Source: Bacteroidales bacterium | GTDB lineage: Bacteria; Bacteroidota; Bacteroidia; Bacteroidales; JAADGE01 | Length of the DNA stretch: 14,892 nt | NCBI GenBank assembly: GCA_024762915.1 | Contig: JANTGL010000032.1 | Location: 1 to 14,892, forward strand | Reading direction: 5' to 3' | Shown: positions 7,387 to 14,753 of the stretch, piece by piece | How positions within the stretch are numbered: position 1 is the first letter of the stretch | How the letters are laid out: each line of letters starts with the position of its first letter | The notes under the pieces: model-generated | The model's input: the letters and a program-made list of their open reading frames with translations, nothing else | Databases searched by the model: none | What the model was told of the DNA's origin: nothing | Position numbers and translations under genes: made by a program

Positions 7387-10300
7387 ATGACAATTAAAGA
7401 TAAAAACTTTATTGATACTGACAAATTTAAAAGTTTCTTTCAAAATAATAAAGCCGTAATGCTTGAAATTGATGTTAAATCCAATAACATTAAAGATGCA
7501 AACAATGCTGCGGTTAATTTCTACGGTTATCCAAAAGAAACTTTACTGCAAAAAAAAATTTCCGATCTTAATATTCTTCCCGCTGAAAAGATAAAACAAA
7601 AAATGGAGGAAGCACAAAAAAACAAATCAAATTTTTTTGAGTTTCAACATCAACTCGCAAACGGCAAAATAAGGGAAGTTGAAGTTTATGCTTCACCTTT
7701 TCCTTATAAAGGCAAAATGCACATGTTTGCAATGATTTCAGATATAAGTGAACGTGTTAAAGCGCAAAACGAACTTAAAAAACAAATTGAAGAATATACG
7801 TCTTTATATGAAGAATATAAAACAATAAATGAAGAATTAAAAAAGAAAAACGAAGAATATGCAGCTTTAAATGAAGAATACCTGTCGATAAATGAAGAAC
7901 TGACTGAAAAAAACAAAGAATACCTTGCATTAAACGAAGAATACAAATCACAAAATGAAGCTCTGAAAAAAGCAAAGAAAATTGCCGAAGAAAACCAAGC
8001 AAAAATAAATGAATTGGCAAATCTTCTGCCACAAGCCATTTACGAATGTGATATTGACGGAAACTTAACCTATGTCAATGACCGTGCTTATGAATTTTTC
8101 GGTTACACACCGGAAGAATTGGATAAAGGTATAAATCTCTTCCAAGCATTAGCTCCGGAATCGCATGAAAAAGCAAAAACTGATATTCAAAAAGTTCTGA
8201 AAAAAGAATCCCCGGATAATCCCGATTTTATTGCTTTAAGAAAAGACGGAACAACTTTTCCCGTTCAAATCTATTCTTCGCCTATTTTCAAAAATAATAA
8301 ACCGGCAGGTCTCCGAGGCGTTATTATTGATACTTCGTTAATAAAAAATGCTGAAAGAGAAATTAAAACACAAAATAAAAAATTAAAACAAATAACTGAA
8401 ATTGAAAAAATCGGAACGTTTGATTGGGACTTAAAAACCAATTTAACTACATGGAATGATGAAATGTTTTCCATTCACGGGATCCCGAAGCAGGTACCGA
8501 TGCCTTATGAAAATTGGGTAAAATGTATCCATCCCGAGGATGTTGAAAAAACCACTTCCATACTCGCCGAATCAATTACAACAAAGAATCCAAGATTTGC
8601 CGAGTTCAGAATTCTGCGACCTGACGGAGAAATCAGATATGCACGGGCTTCTGCAACAGTTATTACGGATGAATCCGGAAATGTAACAAATTCGATAGGA
8701 ACAACCGTTGATATAACAGAGAAGAAAAAAACTCAAAACCAAATTAAAAAACAACTTCGAGAAATTGAATTATTAAACACCAACATCCCGACTGTTATTT
8801 GGCGATTACAATTTGACAAAAAAGGGAATTTTATAAATACATACAGTTCAGATGTTATCGACAATTTTCTTGCACTGCCGGAAGGTACTGTTAACAATGA
8901 TTGGAACAAATTTTTTGAATATGTAAAACCGGAATATAAAAATCTGCTTTTTAAAAATTTAAAAGAAGCATTTGAACATCCCGGCCAAGTTTTTTCGGCT
9001 GATTACAAAATCTTAAAAGCAGACGGAGAAGAAGCATGGTTTTCTTCAAGAGGCAAAGCAATTGAAGAAAATAATGAATTAGTCGGATACGGAACAACAA
9101 TTGATATTACCGAAAAGAAAAAAATCGAAAATGAAATAATAGAAGCAAAAAACAATTCAGAAGAAAATGAAGCAAAATTCAAAGGTATATTTGATTTCTC
9201 TCCGCAACCGATTTCAATAACGGATATGTCAGGCAAATTTATTGAAATAAATAACAAACTGTGTGAAATTTCAGGTTATACAAAGAATGAAATTAAAGGT
9301 AAAAAAGTTACGGATATCGGGTTCTATTCTAAAGAAGACAGAGAAATATTTCTGGAGAATTTAAAAGAAACCGGTAAAGCAGATAATATGGAATTTTCTT
9401 TTTATGATAAAAACCATAGTTCAATCGAAACCTTAATAAATGCTACATTCTTTAAAATTAAAGACAAGCAATATATTTTGTCAATGATTACTGACATTTC
9501 TAAACGAAAAAAAATCGAGAACGAATTGATAAATGCAAAAGATAAAGCTGAAGAAAGCGATCGGTTAAAAAATGAATTTATCAATAATATGTCGCATGAA
9601 ATAAGAACTCCGATGAACGGAATTCTGGGTTTTTCGGAATTATTAAGCAGCCCGGATCTAAGTGAAGAAAAACAAAGAAATTATATTAGCATCATTAGAA
9701 ACAGCGGGTTACAACTAATGCGCATTATTGATGATATTTTAGAAATTTCAAAACTCGGTACCAAACAAATTTATGCAATTAACAAAAAAGTAAACTTAAA
9801 CGATTTATTACTGGAATTATTCTCGATTTTTGATATTAAAGCGAAAGAAAATAAAACAGCTTTGTATTTGAAAAAAGGACTTTCGGACCAAGACAGTAAC
9901 ATTCATACGGACAGTTCCAAATTAAGTAAGATTTTAAGTAATTTACTTGAAAATGCCATAAAATTCACAAATATCGGGTCAATCGAATTCGGATACCATA
10001 CAGAAAAAAAGAATATTGTATTTTTTGTTAAAGATACCGGAATAGGAATAAAAAAAGAAAAACAGGAAATAATTTTCGAACGATTTTCTCAAGAAGAAAA
10101 AGAAGTCTCGGAACATGCCGGCGGTTTGGGCTTAGGATTATCAATTGCAAAAGAAAATGCCGAATTACTGGGCGGAACAATCACTTTAGAATCCGAAAAA
10201 GGAAAAGGTTCTACTTTTTATATTACAATACCGTACAAACCTGCTGATAAAAATCAAATTATAAACCCTAAAAAAACAATAATGAATGATCAAAAAACCC

Positions 10301-10665
10301 AAACAATTTTAATTGCAGAAGATGAAGAAGTAAATTTCATTTATATTGAAACCTTGTTGGAATATTTTGTAAAAGATTTAATTGTTTTGCATGCCATCAA
10401 CGGAAAACAAGCCGTAGAATTATGCAAAGAAAGAACTGATATTGACTTTGTATTAATGGATTTAAAGATGCCTGTATTGGACGGTTACGAAGCAACTAAA
10501 CAAATAAAAGAAATCAGACCCGACCTGCCGATTATTGCTCAAACGGCTTATTCGACTCCTGAAGAAAAAGCGAAGGCACTAAATGCCGGTTGTGATGATT
10601 TTATTTCAAAACCGATCAGTAAAGAAATTTTCAGTAAAGTAATTGATAAATACAAAACAAAATAA
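7387..10665 (+). CDS. Cytoplasmic multi-PAS hybrid histidine kinase with C-terminal receiver
   Basis: A sensor kinase of 1092 residues with no signal peptide or membrane segment, so it senses an intracellular cue or a membrane-permeant ligand. Domain order: PAS1 (about 14-125, ending MISDISERVKAQ), a charged coiled coil (about 126-205), PAS2 (about 210-318), PAS3 of PAS_3 type (about 340-445), PAS4 (about 458-575) and PAS5 (about 597-705), most followed by the DIT/DIS-E/R-KK linker. Then come HisKA with phospho-acceptor His737 in MSHEIRTPMNG, HATPase with N-box Asn856, G1 Asp883-Thr-Gly and G2 GGLGLGL (912-918), and a receiver domain with acidic pair Asp979/Glu980, phospho-acceptor Asp1025 in LMDLKMP, Thr1053 and Lys1075. 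All catalytic residues are present. There is no HPt or DNA-binding output and no partner regulator nearby, so the next protein in the relay is encoded elsewhere. The start at 7387 precedes PAS1 directly; no exact promoter box was seen. Confidence 0.95.
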   Translation: MTIKDKNFIDTDKFKSFFQNNKAVMLEIDVKSNNIKDANNAAVNFYGYPKETLLQKKISDLNILPAEKIKQKMEEAQKNKSNFFEFQHQLANGKIREVEVYASPFPYKGKMHMFAMISDISERVKAQNELKKQIEEYTSLYEEYKTINEELKKKNEEYAALNEEYLSINEELTEKNKEYLALNEEYKSQNEALKKAKKIAEENQAKINELANLLPQAIYECDIDGNLTYVNDRAYEFFGYTPEELDKGINLFQALAPESHEKAKTDIQKVLKKESPDNPDFIALRKDGTTFPVQIYSSPIFKNNKPAGLRGVIIDTSLIKNAEREIKTQNKKLKQITEIEKIGTFDWDLKTNLTTWNDEMFSIHGIPKQVPMPYENWVKCIHPEDVEKTTSILAESITTKNPRFAEFRILRPDGEIRYARASATVITDESGNVTNSIGTTVDITEKKKTQNQIKKQLREIELLNTNIPTVIWRLQFDKKGNFINTYSSDVIDNFLALPEGTVNNDWNKFFEYVKPEYKNLLFKNLKEAFEHPGQVFSADYKILKADGEEAWFSSRGKAIEENNELVGYGTTIDITEKKKIENEIIEAKNNSEENEAKFKGIFDFSPQPISITDMSGKFIEINNKLCEISGYTKNEIKGKKVTDIGFYSKEDREIFLENLKETGKADNMEFSFYDKNHSSIETLINATFFKIKDKQYILSMITDISKRKKIENELINAKDKAEESDRLKNEFINNMSHEIRTPMNGILGFSELLSSPDLSEEKQRNYISIIRNSGLQLMRIIDDILEISKLGTKQIYAINKKVNLNDLLLELFSIFDIKAKENKTALYLKKGLSDQDSNIHTDSSKLSKILSNLLENAIKFTNIGSIEFGYHTEKKNIVFFVKDTGIGIKKEKQEIIFERFSQEEKEVSEHAGGLGLGLSIAKENAELLGGTITLESEKGKGSTFYITIPYKPADKNQIINPKKTIMNDQKTQTILIAEDEEVNFIYIETLLEYFVKDLIVLHAINGKQAVELCKERTDIDFVLMDLKMPVLDGYEATKQIKEIRPDLPIIAQTAYSTPEEKAKALNAGCDDFISKPISKEIFSKVIDKYKTK
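7789..7977 (+). repeat. Three tandem 63-bp units encoding a 21-residue coiled-coil repeat
   Basis: Inside the histidine kinase, codons 135-155, 156-176 and 177-197 are three in-register copies of a 21-residue unit with pattern EEYxxLNEEYxxxNEELxxKN. Each copy is exactly three heptads. The DNA copies (7789-7851, 7852-7914, 7915-7977) have diverged at third positions, so the duplication is not recent. They form the helical linker between PAS1 and PAS2. Confidence 0.85.
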
Positions 10666-10693
10666 ATACCGATTTATTTTATGAGTCAGGTAT

Positions 10694-10776
10694 AAAAATG
10701 TGCAAAGCATCTGATTTCGCAAATACTAAAAAGTCGGCCTGCTTATACTCTGTTTGTCAGAAAAGATGCTATGCAC
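10694..10776. repeat. Long imperfect inverted repeat between convergent genes
   Basis: The 152-base spacer 10666-10817 contains GTGCAAAGCATCT (10700-10712) and AGATGCTATGCAC (10764-10776), which pair at 12 of 13 positions with one A/A mismatch, around a 51-base loop. The loop appears less A/T rich than normal spacers here. Read on the minus strand the structure is followed by ATTTTTAT (10699-10692), so it may end the lipoprotein transcript; the large loop is unusual for an intrinsic terminator. It could instead be a dispersed palindromic repeat or a small structured RNA. Confidence 0.5.
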
Positions 10777-10817
10777 CAATTCTTGCTAAATTAATCTTTT
10801 CAGACTGTATTCTTTTA

Positions 10818-11726
10818 TTATTTTACAAGTTTATAAAATGAAACCGTTTGATGATAAAATGTCGGAATAAGCAGTAATTGTTTATCGCGAATAAATTCAA
10901 TATCGGCGGCATTTATTTTTTGATCGGCTGTATTCAGTAAAAGCTTCTTTTCTCCGCCGGCTTTTGCAATATAAACATGTCCGGACCAATCAGAAAACAA
11001 ATAGTTGTTGTCCCCGACAAATTCCAATCCGTCAACACTTCCGGTATTTTCAATCAAAGTATTAATTTTTTTGCTTATCAGATTAACGGATAAAATTTTT
11101 GTTTTTGTTCCGATTAATAAGTTATCATTCTTACAATATAAACCATTCGGACCTACAATTTCATCCGATTGGAGCCACAGTTTAAAATTATTGTTTTGTA
11201 AAATCCAAATTTTACCGGTTGCCATGTCCGATACATAAACATTTCCGTTTTTATCAATATCAATATCATTTAAAAATTCAGCATCTTTTGCAAGAAATTT
11301 TTGAATTATTTTTCCTTCGGGAATTGAAATTTCAACCAATTCATCAATATCCGTAACGTAAAGCTTGTCGGCGAAAATCCCCATACCTTTCGGTGCATCA
11401 ATCTCTGTAATCCACTTCAAATCAATTATTTCGCCGTCAATATTAAGTTTAGAAATAAACCCGTTACCGTCTTTTTCTGAGGGTTTCCCGTTAATATTTG
11501 CCACATATAAAATGTTATTTGTTTTGTCATATTTAACGGATTCCGGCGTTTTAAATTCGGCAGCTGTCTCAGTAATAAATGCAAGTGTGTCGGAATTTTC
11601 ACTCGAATCAAGGACCGCAGGATTTTTTTCAGTATTTGTTTGATTATTCGTTTCCGAACATGCATTAATATTTAATGCAATAATTCCGTTTATCAGAATG
11701 AATGAAACTATTTTTAAAATTTTCAT
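10818..11726 (-). CDS. Lipoprotein with SMP-30/NHL-like beta-propeller
   Basis: A 302-residue predicted lipoprotein. The N-terminus has a basic start, a hydrophobic stretch and the lipobox INAC with Cys23, followed by a Ser/Asn/Thr-rich spacer to about residue 50. The rest consists of repeated strand units such as PESVKYDKTNNILYVANI, APKGMGIFADKLYVTD, FLNDIDIDKNGNVYVSD, GPNGLYCKNDNLLIGT and VDGLEFVGDNNYLFSD, the pattern of SMP-30/gluconolactonase and NHL six-bladed propellers. Several of these relatives are calcium-dependent lactonases or esterases, but I could not assign a full metal site, so it may be a binding rather than catalytic protein. It is monocistronic as far as visible, convergent with the histidine kinase and divergent from the small frame at 11806. 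Membrane attachment is inferred from the lipobox. Confidence 0.85.
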   Translation of the reverse strand: MKILKIVSFILINGIIALNINACSETNNQTNTEKNPAVLDSSENSDTLAFITETAAEFKTPESVKYDKTNNILYVANINGKPSEKDGNGFISKLNIDGEIIDLKWITEIDAPKGMGIFADKLYVTDIDELVEISIPEGKIIQKFLAKDAEFLNDIDIDKNGNVYVSDMATGKIWILQNNNFKLWLQSDEIVGPNGLYCKNDNLLIGTKTKILSVNLISKKINTLIENTGSVDGLEFVGDNNYLFSDWSGHVYIAKAGGEKKLLLNTADQKINAADIEFIRDKQLLLIPTFYHQTVSFYKLVK

Positions 11727-11847
11727 AATTTTTTTTTGTTTTTGTAAATTTACGAAAATTTTATTAACCGAATTATTAAATCTAAATTTTGTTTATTACG
11801 GATAAAAGGATCAAATCTTAAAAACCTTCAAAGAAATCGGAAAAGCA

Positions 11848-11976
11848 ATGCGTCCGGGTGAGATTTCAGAAAAAACGGGAATTGATTCAAAAGAAGTCAG
11901 TAAACTTATTAAAGAATTAAAAACGGAAGAAAAAATTTATTCTCCGAAAAGATGTTTTTACGAAATTAAAAAATAA
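11848..11976 (+). CDS. Small winged-helix-like protein, possibly start-damaged
   Basis: The 326-base spacer 11727-12052 contains an open frame from 11806 to the TAA at 11974-11976. The only ATG in frame is at 11848, giving 42 residues (MRPGEISEKTGIDSKEVSKL then IKELKTEEKIYSPKRCFYEI and KK). The sequence fits a helix-turn-helix (GEISEKTGIDSKEVSKLIKEL) followed by a beta wing ending in SPKRCFYEI, as in small MarR/ArsR-like DNA-binding proteins. The 14 codons before the ATG (KDQILKTFKEIGKA) look like the missing first helix of the same domain, but an in-frame TAA at 11803-11805 precedes them and they contain no usual start codon. Either the short form is made, initiation uses an unusual codon, or this is a decaying gene. 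A TAAATTTTG box-like site at 11783-11791 lies upstream. Confidence 0.55.
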   Translation: MRPGEISEKTGIDSKEVSKLIKELKTEEKIYSPKRCFYEIKK

Positions 11977-11982
11977 ACAAAT

Positions 11983-12014
11983 AAAAAAGGGTTCACTTAA
12001 ATGAAACCCTTTTT
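11983..12014. terminator. Bidirectional intrinsic terminator
   Basis: AAAAAAGGGTTCA (11983-11995) and TGAAACCCTTTTT (12002-12014) form a stem with one bulged base and a 6-base loop. It has a T tract on both strands, so it can end the small winged-helix frame (stop 11976) on the plus strand and the C1 peptidase transcript (stop 12053) on the minus strand. Confidence 0.8.
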
Positions 12015-12052
12015 AATAATTTTACACGGTCATCTCAATGACTGTCAAATTT

Positions 12053-13153
12053 TTATTTTATTCCGCATTTTTTTGCAATTTCTTCCGGTACGGCATCTTT
12101 ATGAATCATTATTGCAATGGTTTTCACTTTAACATAATCTTTTGACATATAAAGATATCCGCCATATTTATTATAATCATCTCCCCACGAATTTTTTGTC
12201 AAATAATACAATTTCCCGTCTTTATTTTTTGCCGTTCCGGTAATATGCATAAGATGATCATCTGTTGTTGTATAATTATCAAATGTTCTTTGTCTGTATG
12301 CTTGATAATTACTTTTTTGAATTCTGGAATAATCAATATCTCTTAATTCAGCTGTTGCATTTACATTATCCCATTTTTTTTCACTTACGTCACCGTCCCA
12401 ATCAACCGAAAATCCTTTATCCAAAGCATTATTCATAATTTTCATTAAATCTTCCAAAGGAATATTGTAATATCTGTCATGCGACCAGTTATCCGGCAAT
12501 TCCAAATCAACTAATTGATAAAAAGGATGATGCGTATAAGACGTAAATTCAATGTAATTATCGGGCTTGATACCGGCAACGATTTTATTAAAACTAAGCG
12601 GTGTATATGTTTTACCTTTATAAGTAAAATATTCGGAAGGAACACCCAGATAAGCATCCAGAAGACCTTTAAAAGAAACGAACCATGTCGGTGATAACAA
12701 TTCTTTTGCACCCTTTACGGCATTTTCTACAACAGAATGTAAATCTTTATCTAATTCGGAATGATTGTAATACGATAAATCATATTTTTTTCCTGAATAA
12801 GCAGAAACCGGCATCACTCCGTATTTTCTTATTACATTCATAACATCATGTGCTTGTCCGCCTTCCGATAAATTAAAATTTCCGTGATGTCTCACATAAT
12901 CATACCCTTTATCAATATATGCATAATATACAAAATACATCGGATTTAAATTCAGTTCCTCTTTTCCCAAACGCAGAGCTTCTGTTTCAAGATAAGAAGT
13001 TGTAGCAAACGACCAACATGTACCGGTGAGTTGTTGGTTCTTTACCGGTGTCGTTTTTATTTGTTTTATAATAGTAAAATCGGGATGTGTTTGTGCAAAA
13101 AGAATTTGAACAAAAAATAACATCAAAACGGATATAAGCATCTGTTTTCTCAT
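12053..13153 (-). CDS. Secreted C1-family cysteine peptidase (bleomycin hydrolase/PepC type)
   Basis: A papain-fold peptidase, probably an exported aminopeptidase. With the ATG at 13153 the product is 366 residues and begins with a clear signal peptide (MRKQMLISVLMLFFVQILFAQ). The catalytic set is complete in this numbering: Gln40 (oxyanion), Cys46 in TGTCWSFAT, His300 in DDHLMHITG and Asn321 in TKNSWG. Motif spacing and the large insertion between Cys and His resemble C1B enzymes (bleomycin hydrolase, aminopeptidase C), which are normally about 440-480 residues, so this is a shorter form. The C-terminus is AKKCGIK; in C1B enzymes the C-terminus reaches into the active site and sets exopeptidase specificity. 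The frame can be extended upstream to a TTG at 13186, but that TTG is part of the predicted promoter. The gene follows miaB on the same strand but has its own promoter. Confidence 0.9.
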   Translation of the reverse strand: MRKQMLISVLMLFFVQILFAQTHPDFTIIKQIKTTPVKNQQLTGTCWSFATTSYLETEALRLGKEELNLNPMYFVYYAYIDKGYDYVRHHGNFNLSEGGQAHDVMNVIRKYGVMPVSAYSGKKYDLSYYNHSELDKDLHSVVENAVKGAKELLSPTWFVSFKGLLDAYLGVPSEYFTYKGKTYTPLSFNKIVAGIKPDNYIEFTSYTHHPFYQLVDLELPDNWSHDRYYNIPLEDLMKIMNNALDKGFSVDWDGDVSEKKWDNVNATAELRDIDYSRIQKSNYQAYRQRTFDNYTTTDDHLMHITGTAKNKDGKLYYLTKNSWGDDYNKYGGYLYMSKDYVKVKTIAIMIHKDAVPEEIAKKCGIK

Positions 13154-13183
13154 AAGTGTTTTATTTAGTTTATAATAGGATAA

Positions 13184-13216
13184 CAAATATAATAATTATT
13201 TTTCAATTTCACCCAA
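13184..13216 (-). promoter_or_regulatory. Predicted promoter of the C1 peptidase, overlapping the miaB 3' end
   Basis: On the minus strand TATATTTG at 13191-13184 is an exact TAnnTTTG box, and TTG at 13216-13214 lies 22 bases upstream within the end of miaB. The box ends 30 bases before the ATG at 13153. Its final TTG is the upstream alternative start codon of the frame, so that codon would not be transcribed. Confidence 0.5.
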
Positions 13217-14584
13217 CAATGTGGCAGAAGTACATGATTTTACGATAACATTCACATAATCACCTATTTTTGCATCAATTTTATCAAAAACAATCACTTT
13301 ATTTTGTGAATTTCTGCCGAATAATCGGTCTTGTGATTTTTTAGAAAATCCTTCAACAAGGACTTCAAAAACTTTGCCGACATCTTTTTCATTGCTTTTT
13401 AAAGATAGTTTTTGTTGCAAAGCGATTACCTCACTTAAACGTCTTTTTTTAGTTTCTTCACTAATATCATCCTCAAAATTACGTGCTGCAAACGTATTCG
13501 GACGCTCAGAATATTTAAACATATAAGCAAAATCATAACCTACTTCTTCCATTAATTTTAAAGTATCACGATGATCATCTTCCGTTTCTCCGCAAAATCC
13601 GGAAATCATATCCGTAGAAATTGCACAATCGGGAATGTATTTTCTAATTGCATTAATTCGATTTAAATACCACTCACGGGTATAACCGCGCTTCATTTTT
13701 TCAAGCATGTTGTTACTGCCCGACTGAACCGGTAAATGAATGTATTTACAAATATTATCGTGATAAGCCATTATCTTAATCACCTCATCCGTAAAGTCTT
13801 GCGGATAAGAAGTTGAAAAACGAACTCTTACCTTAGGATCAAGTTCTGCAGTCAATTTAAGTAATTGTGCAAAATTAACTTCGCCTTCATTCCAATTATA
13901 TTTATCCACATTTTGCCCCAGTAAAGTAACTTCTTTATACCCTTCGGAAATAACTTCTCTTACTTCGCGTAAGATACTTTCGGGATTACGACTTCGCTCC
14001 CGCCCTCTGGTAAAAGGAACCACACAAAACGCACACATATTATCACAACCTCTTGTAATAGAAACAAATGCCGTGACATTGTTGGCATCTTTCCTTACGG
14101 GACTTATTTCTGCATATGTTTCATCCCTTGATAAAAGAACATTAATCGCTTTTTGCCCGATTTCAACTTGTTTGACTAATTGCGGTAATGTTCGATACGA
14201 ATCCGGACCGGCAACAATATCAACCATTTGTTCTTCCTGAACCAATTTTTCCTTTAAACGTTCAGCCATACAACCCAAAACACCGATAATTAATCCCTTA
14301 CGTTTTTTCTTCATTGCATTTAATGCTTGTAAACGATTTCTTATGCGTTGTTCGGCATTATCTCGAACGGCACATGTATTTATAAAAATAACATCAGCTG
14401 CCTTCACATCATCAGTCAAAGCATAACCGTTATCAATCATAATTGAATTAACCACTTCACTATCCGAAACATTCATTTGGCAACCGTATGTTTCAATGTA
14501 TAATTTCGGAGCATCGTTATGTTCTTTTATTTCTTCGTTTTTTTTATTTGAAGTTTTATATATTTCAGATTTTATCACTTTCAT
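13196..14584 (-). CDS. miaB: tRNA (i6A37) methylthiotransferase
   Basis: A radical-SAM enzyme that converts N6-isopentenyladenosine-37 to the 2-methylthio form in tRNAs that read codons starting with U, using two [4Fe-4S] clusters. The 462-residue product has the family length. The N-terminal UPF0004 domain shows the auxiliary-cluster cysteines Cys35 (YGCQMNVSD), Cys71 (NTCAVRDNAEQR) and Cys105 (GCMAER). The radical-SAM cluster is CxxxCxxC at Cys180, Cys184 and Cys187 (RGCDNMCAFCVVPFTRGRE), and the last 65 or so residues form a TRAM RNA-binding domain. The NTCAVRDNAEQ and CVVPFTRGRERSR signatures point to MiaB rather than MtaB or RimO. The start at 14584 gives a 26-residue charged extension before the conserved core, common in this phylum. 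It is the upstream neighbour of the C1 peptidase, with no functional link apparent. Confidence 0.97.
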   Translation of the reverse strand: MKVIKSEIYKTSNKKNEEIKEHNDAPKLYIETYGCQMNVSDSEVVNSIMIDNGYALTDDVKAADVIFINTCAVRDNAEQRIRNRLQALNAMKKKRKGLIIGVLGCMAERLKEKLVQEEQMVDIVAGPDSYRTLPQLVKQVEIGQKAINVLLSRDETYAEISPVRKDANNVTAFVSITRGCDNMCAFCVVPFTRGRERSRNPESILREVREVISEGYKEVTLLGQNVDKYNWNEGEVNFAQLLKLTAELDPKVRVRFSTSYPQDFTDEVIKIMAYHDNICKYIHLPVQSGSNNMLEKMKRGYTREWYLNRINAIRKYIPDCAISTDMISGFCGETEDDHRDTLKLMEEVGYDFAYMFKYSERPNTFAARNFEDDISEETKKRRLSEVIALQQKLSLKSNEKDVGKVFEVLVEGFSKKSQDRLFGRNSQNKVIVFDKIDAKIGDYVNVIVKSCTSATLLGEIEK

Positions 14585-14614
14585 TATTTAAGTATCTTTT
14601 TATCTCATAAACCG

Positions 14615-14622
14615 CAAAAATA
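14615..14622 (-). promoter_or_regulatory. Predicted -7 box of miaB
   Basis: On the minus strand TATTTTTG matches TAnnTTTG exactly and ends 30 bases before the ATG at 14584. A TTG at the expected -33 distance is not apparent. The rest of the 169-base spacer (14585-14753) holds the leader of the divergent FabH-like gene and no other feature I can support. Confidence 0.45.
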
Positions 14623-14753
14623 ACATTCTTAAAATTATACGACGTTATTTTTAATATTTTTCTAAAAAAATGTTAAAAGATTGTTTTTCTCTTGTTTTTT
14701 AAAAATAAAAGTCCAGTTTTGTTGACTGAATTAAAATTTATCAAATTAAAATT

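Noticed and set aside
7187..7390. 67-codon frame beginning MPGWRNWQTR
   Set aside because: It is the translation of the tRNA-Leu gene and its terminator; this is a familiar artefact of leucine tRNA genes.
7704..8039. Minus-strand frames of 111 and 85 codons rich in Ser/Phe/Leu
   Set aside because: They are antisense to the histidine kinase coiled coil; the repeated Glu/Asn codons create long Phe/Leu/Ser frames on the other strand.
11005..11665. Plus- and minus-strand frames overlapping the lipoprotein gene
   Set aside because: No domain or start context; the lipobox-bearing minus-strand frame clearly explains this stretch.
12029..12042. GTCAT-CTCA-ATGAC hairpin after the C1 peptidase stop
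   Set aside because: A short stem without a T tract, next to a much better terminator at 11983-12014; probably incidental.
13154..13186. Upstream TTG start for the C1 peptidase
   Set aside because: It falls in the predicted -7 box and would place 11 polar residues before an otherwise normal signal peptide.
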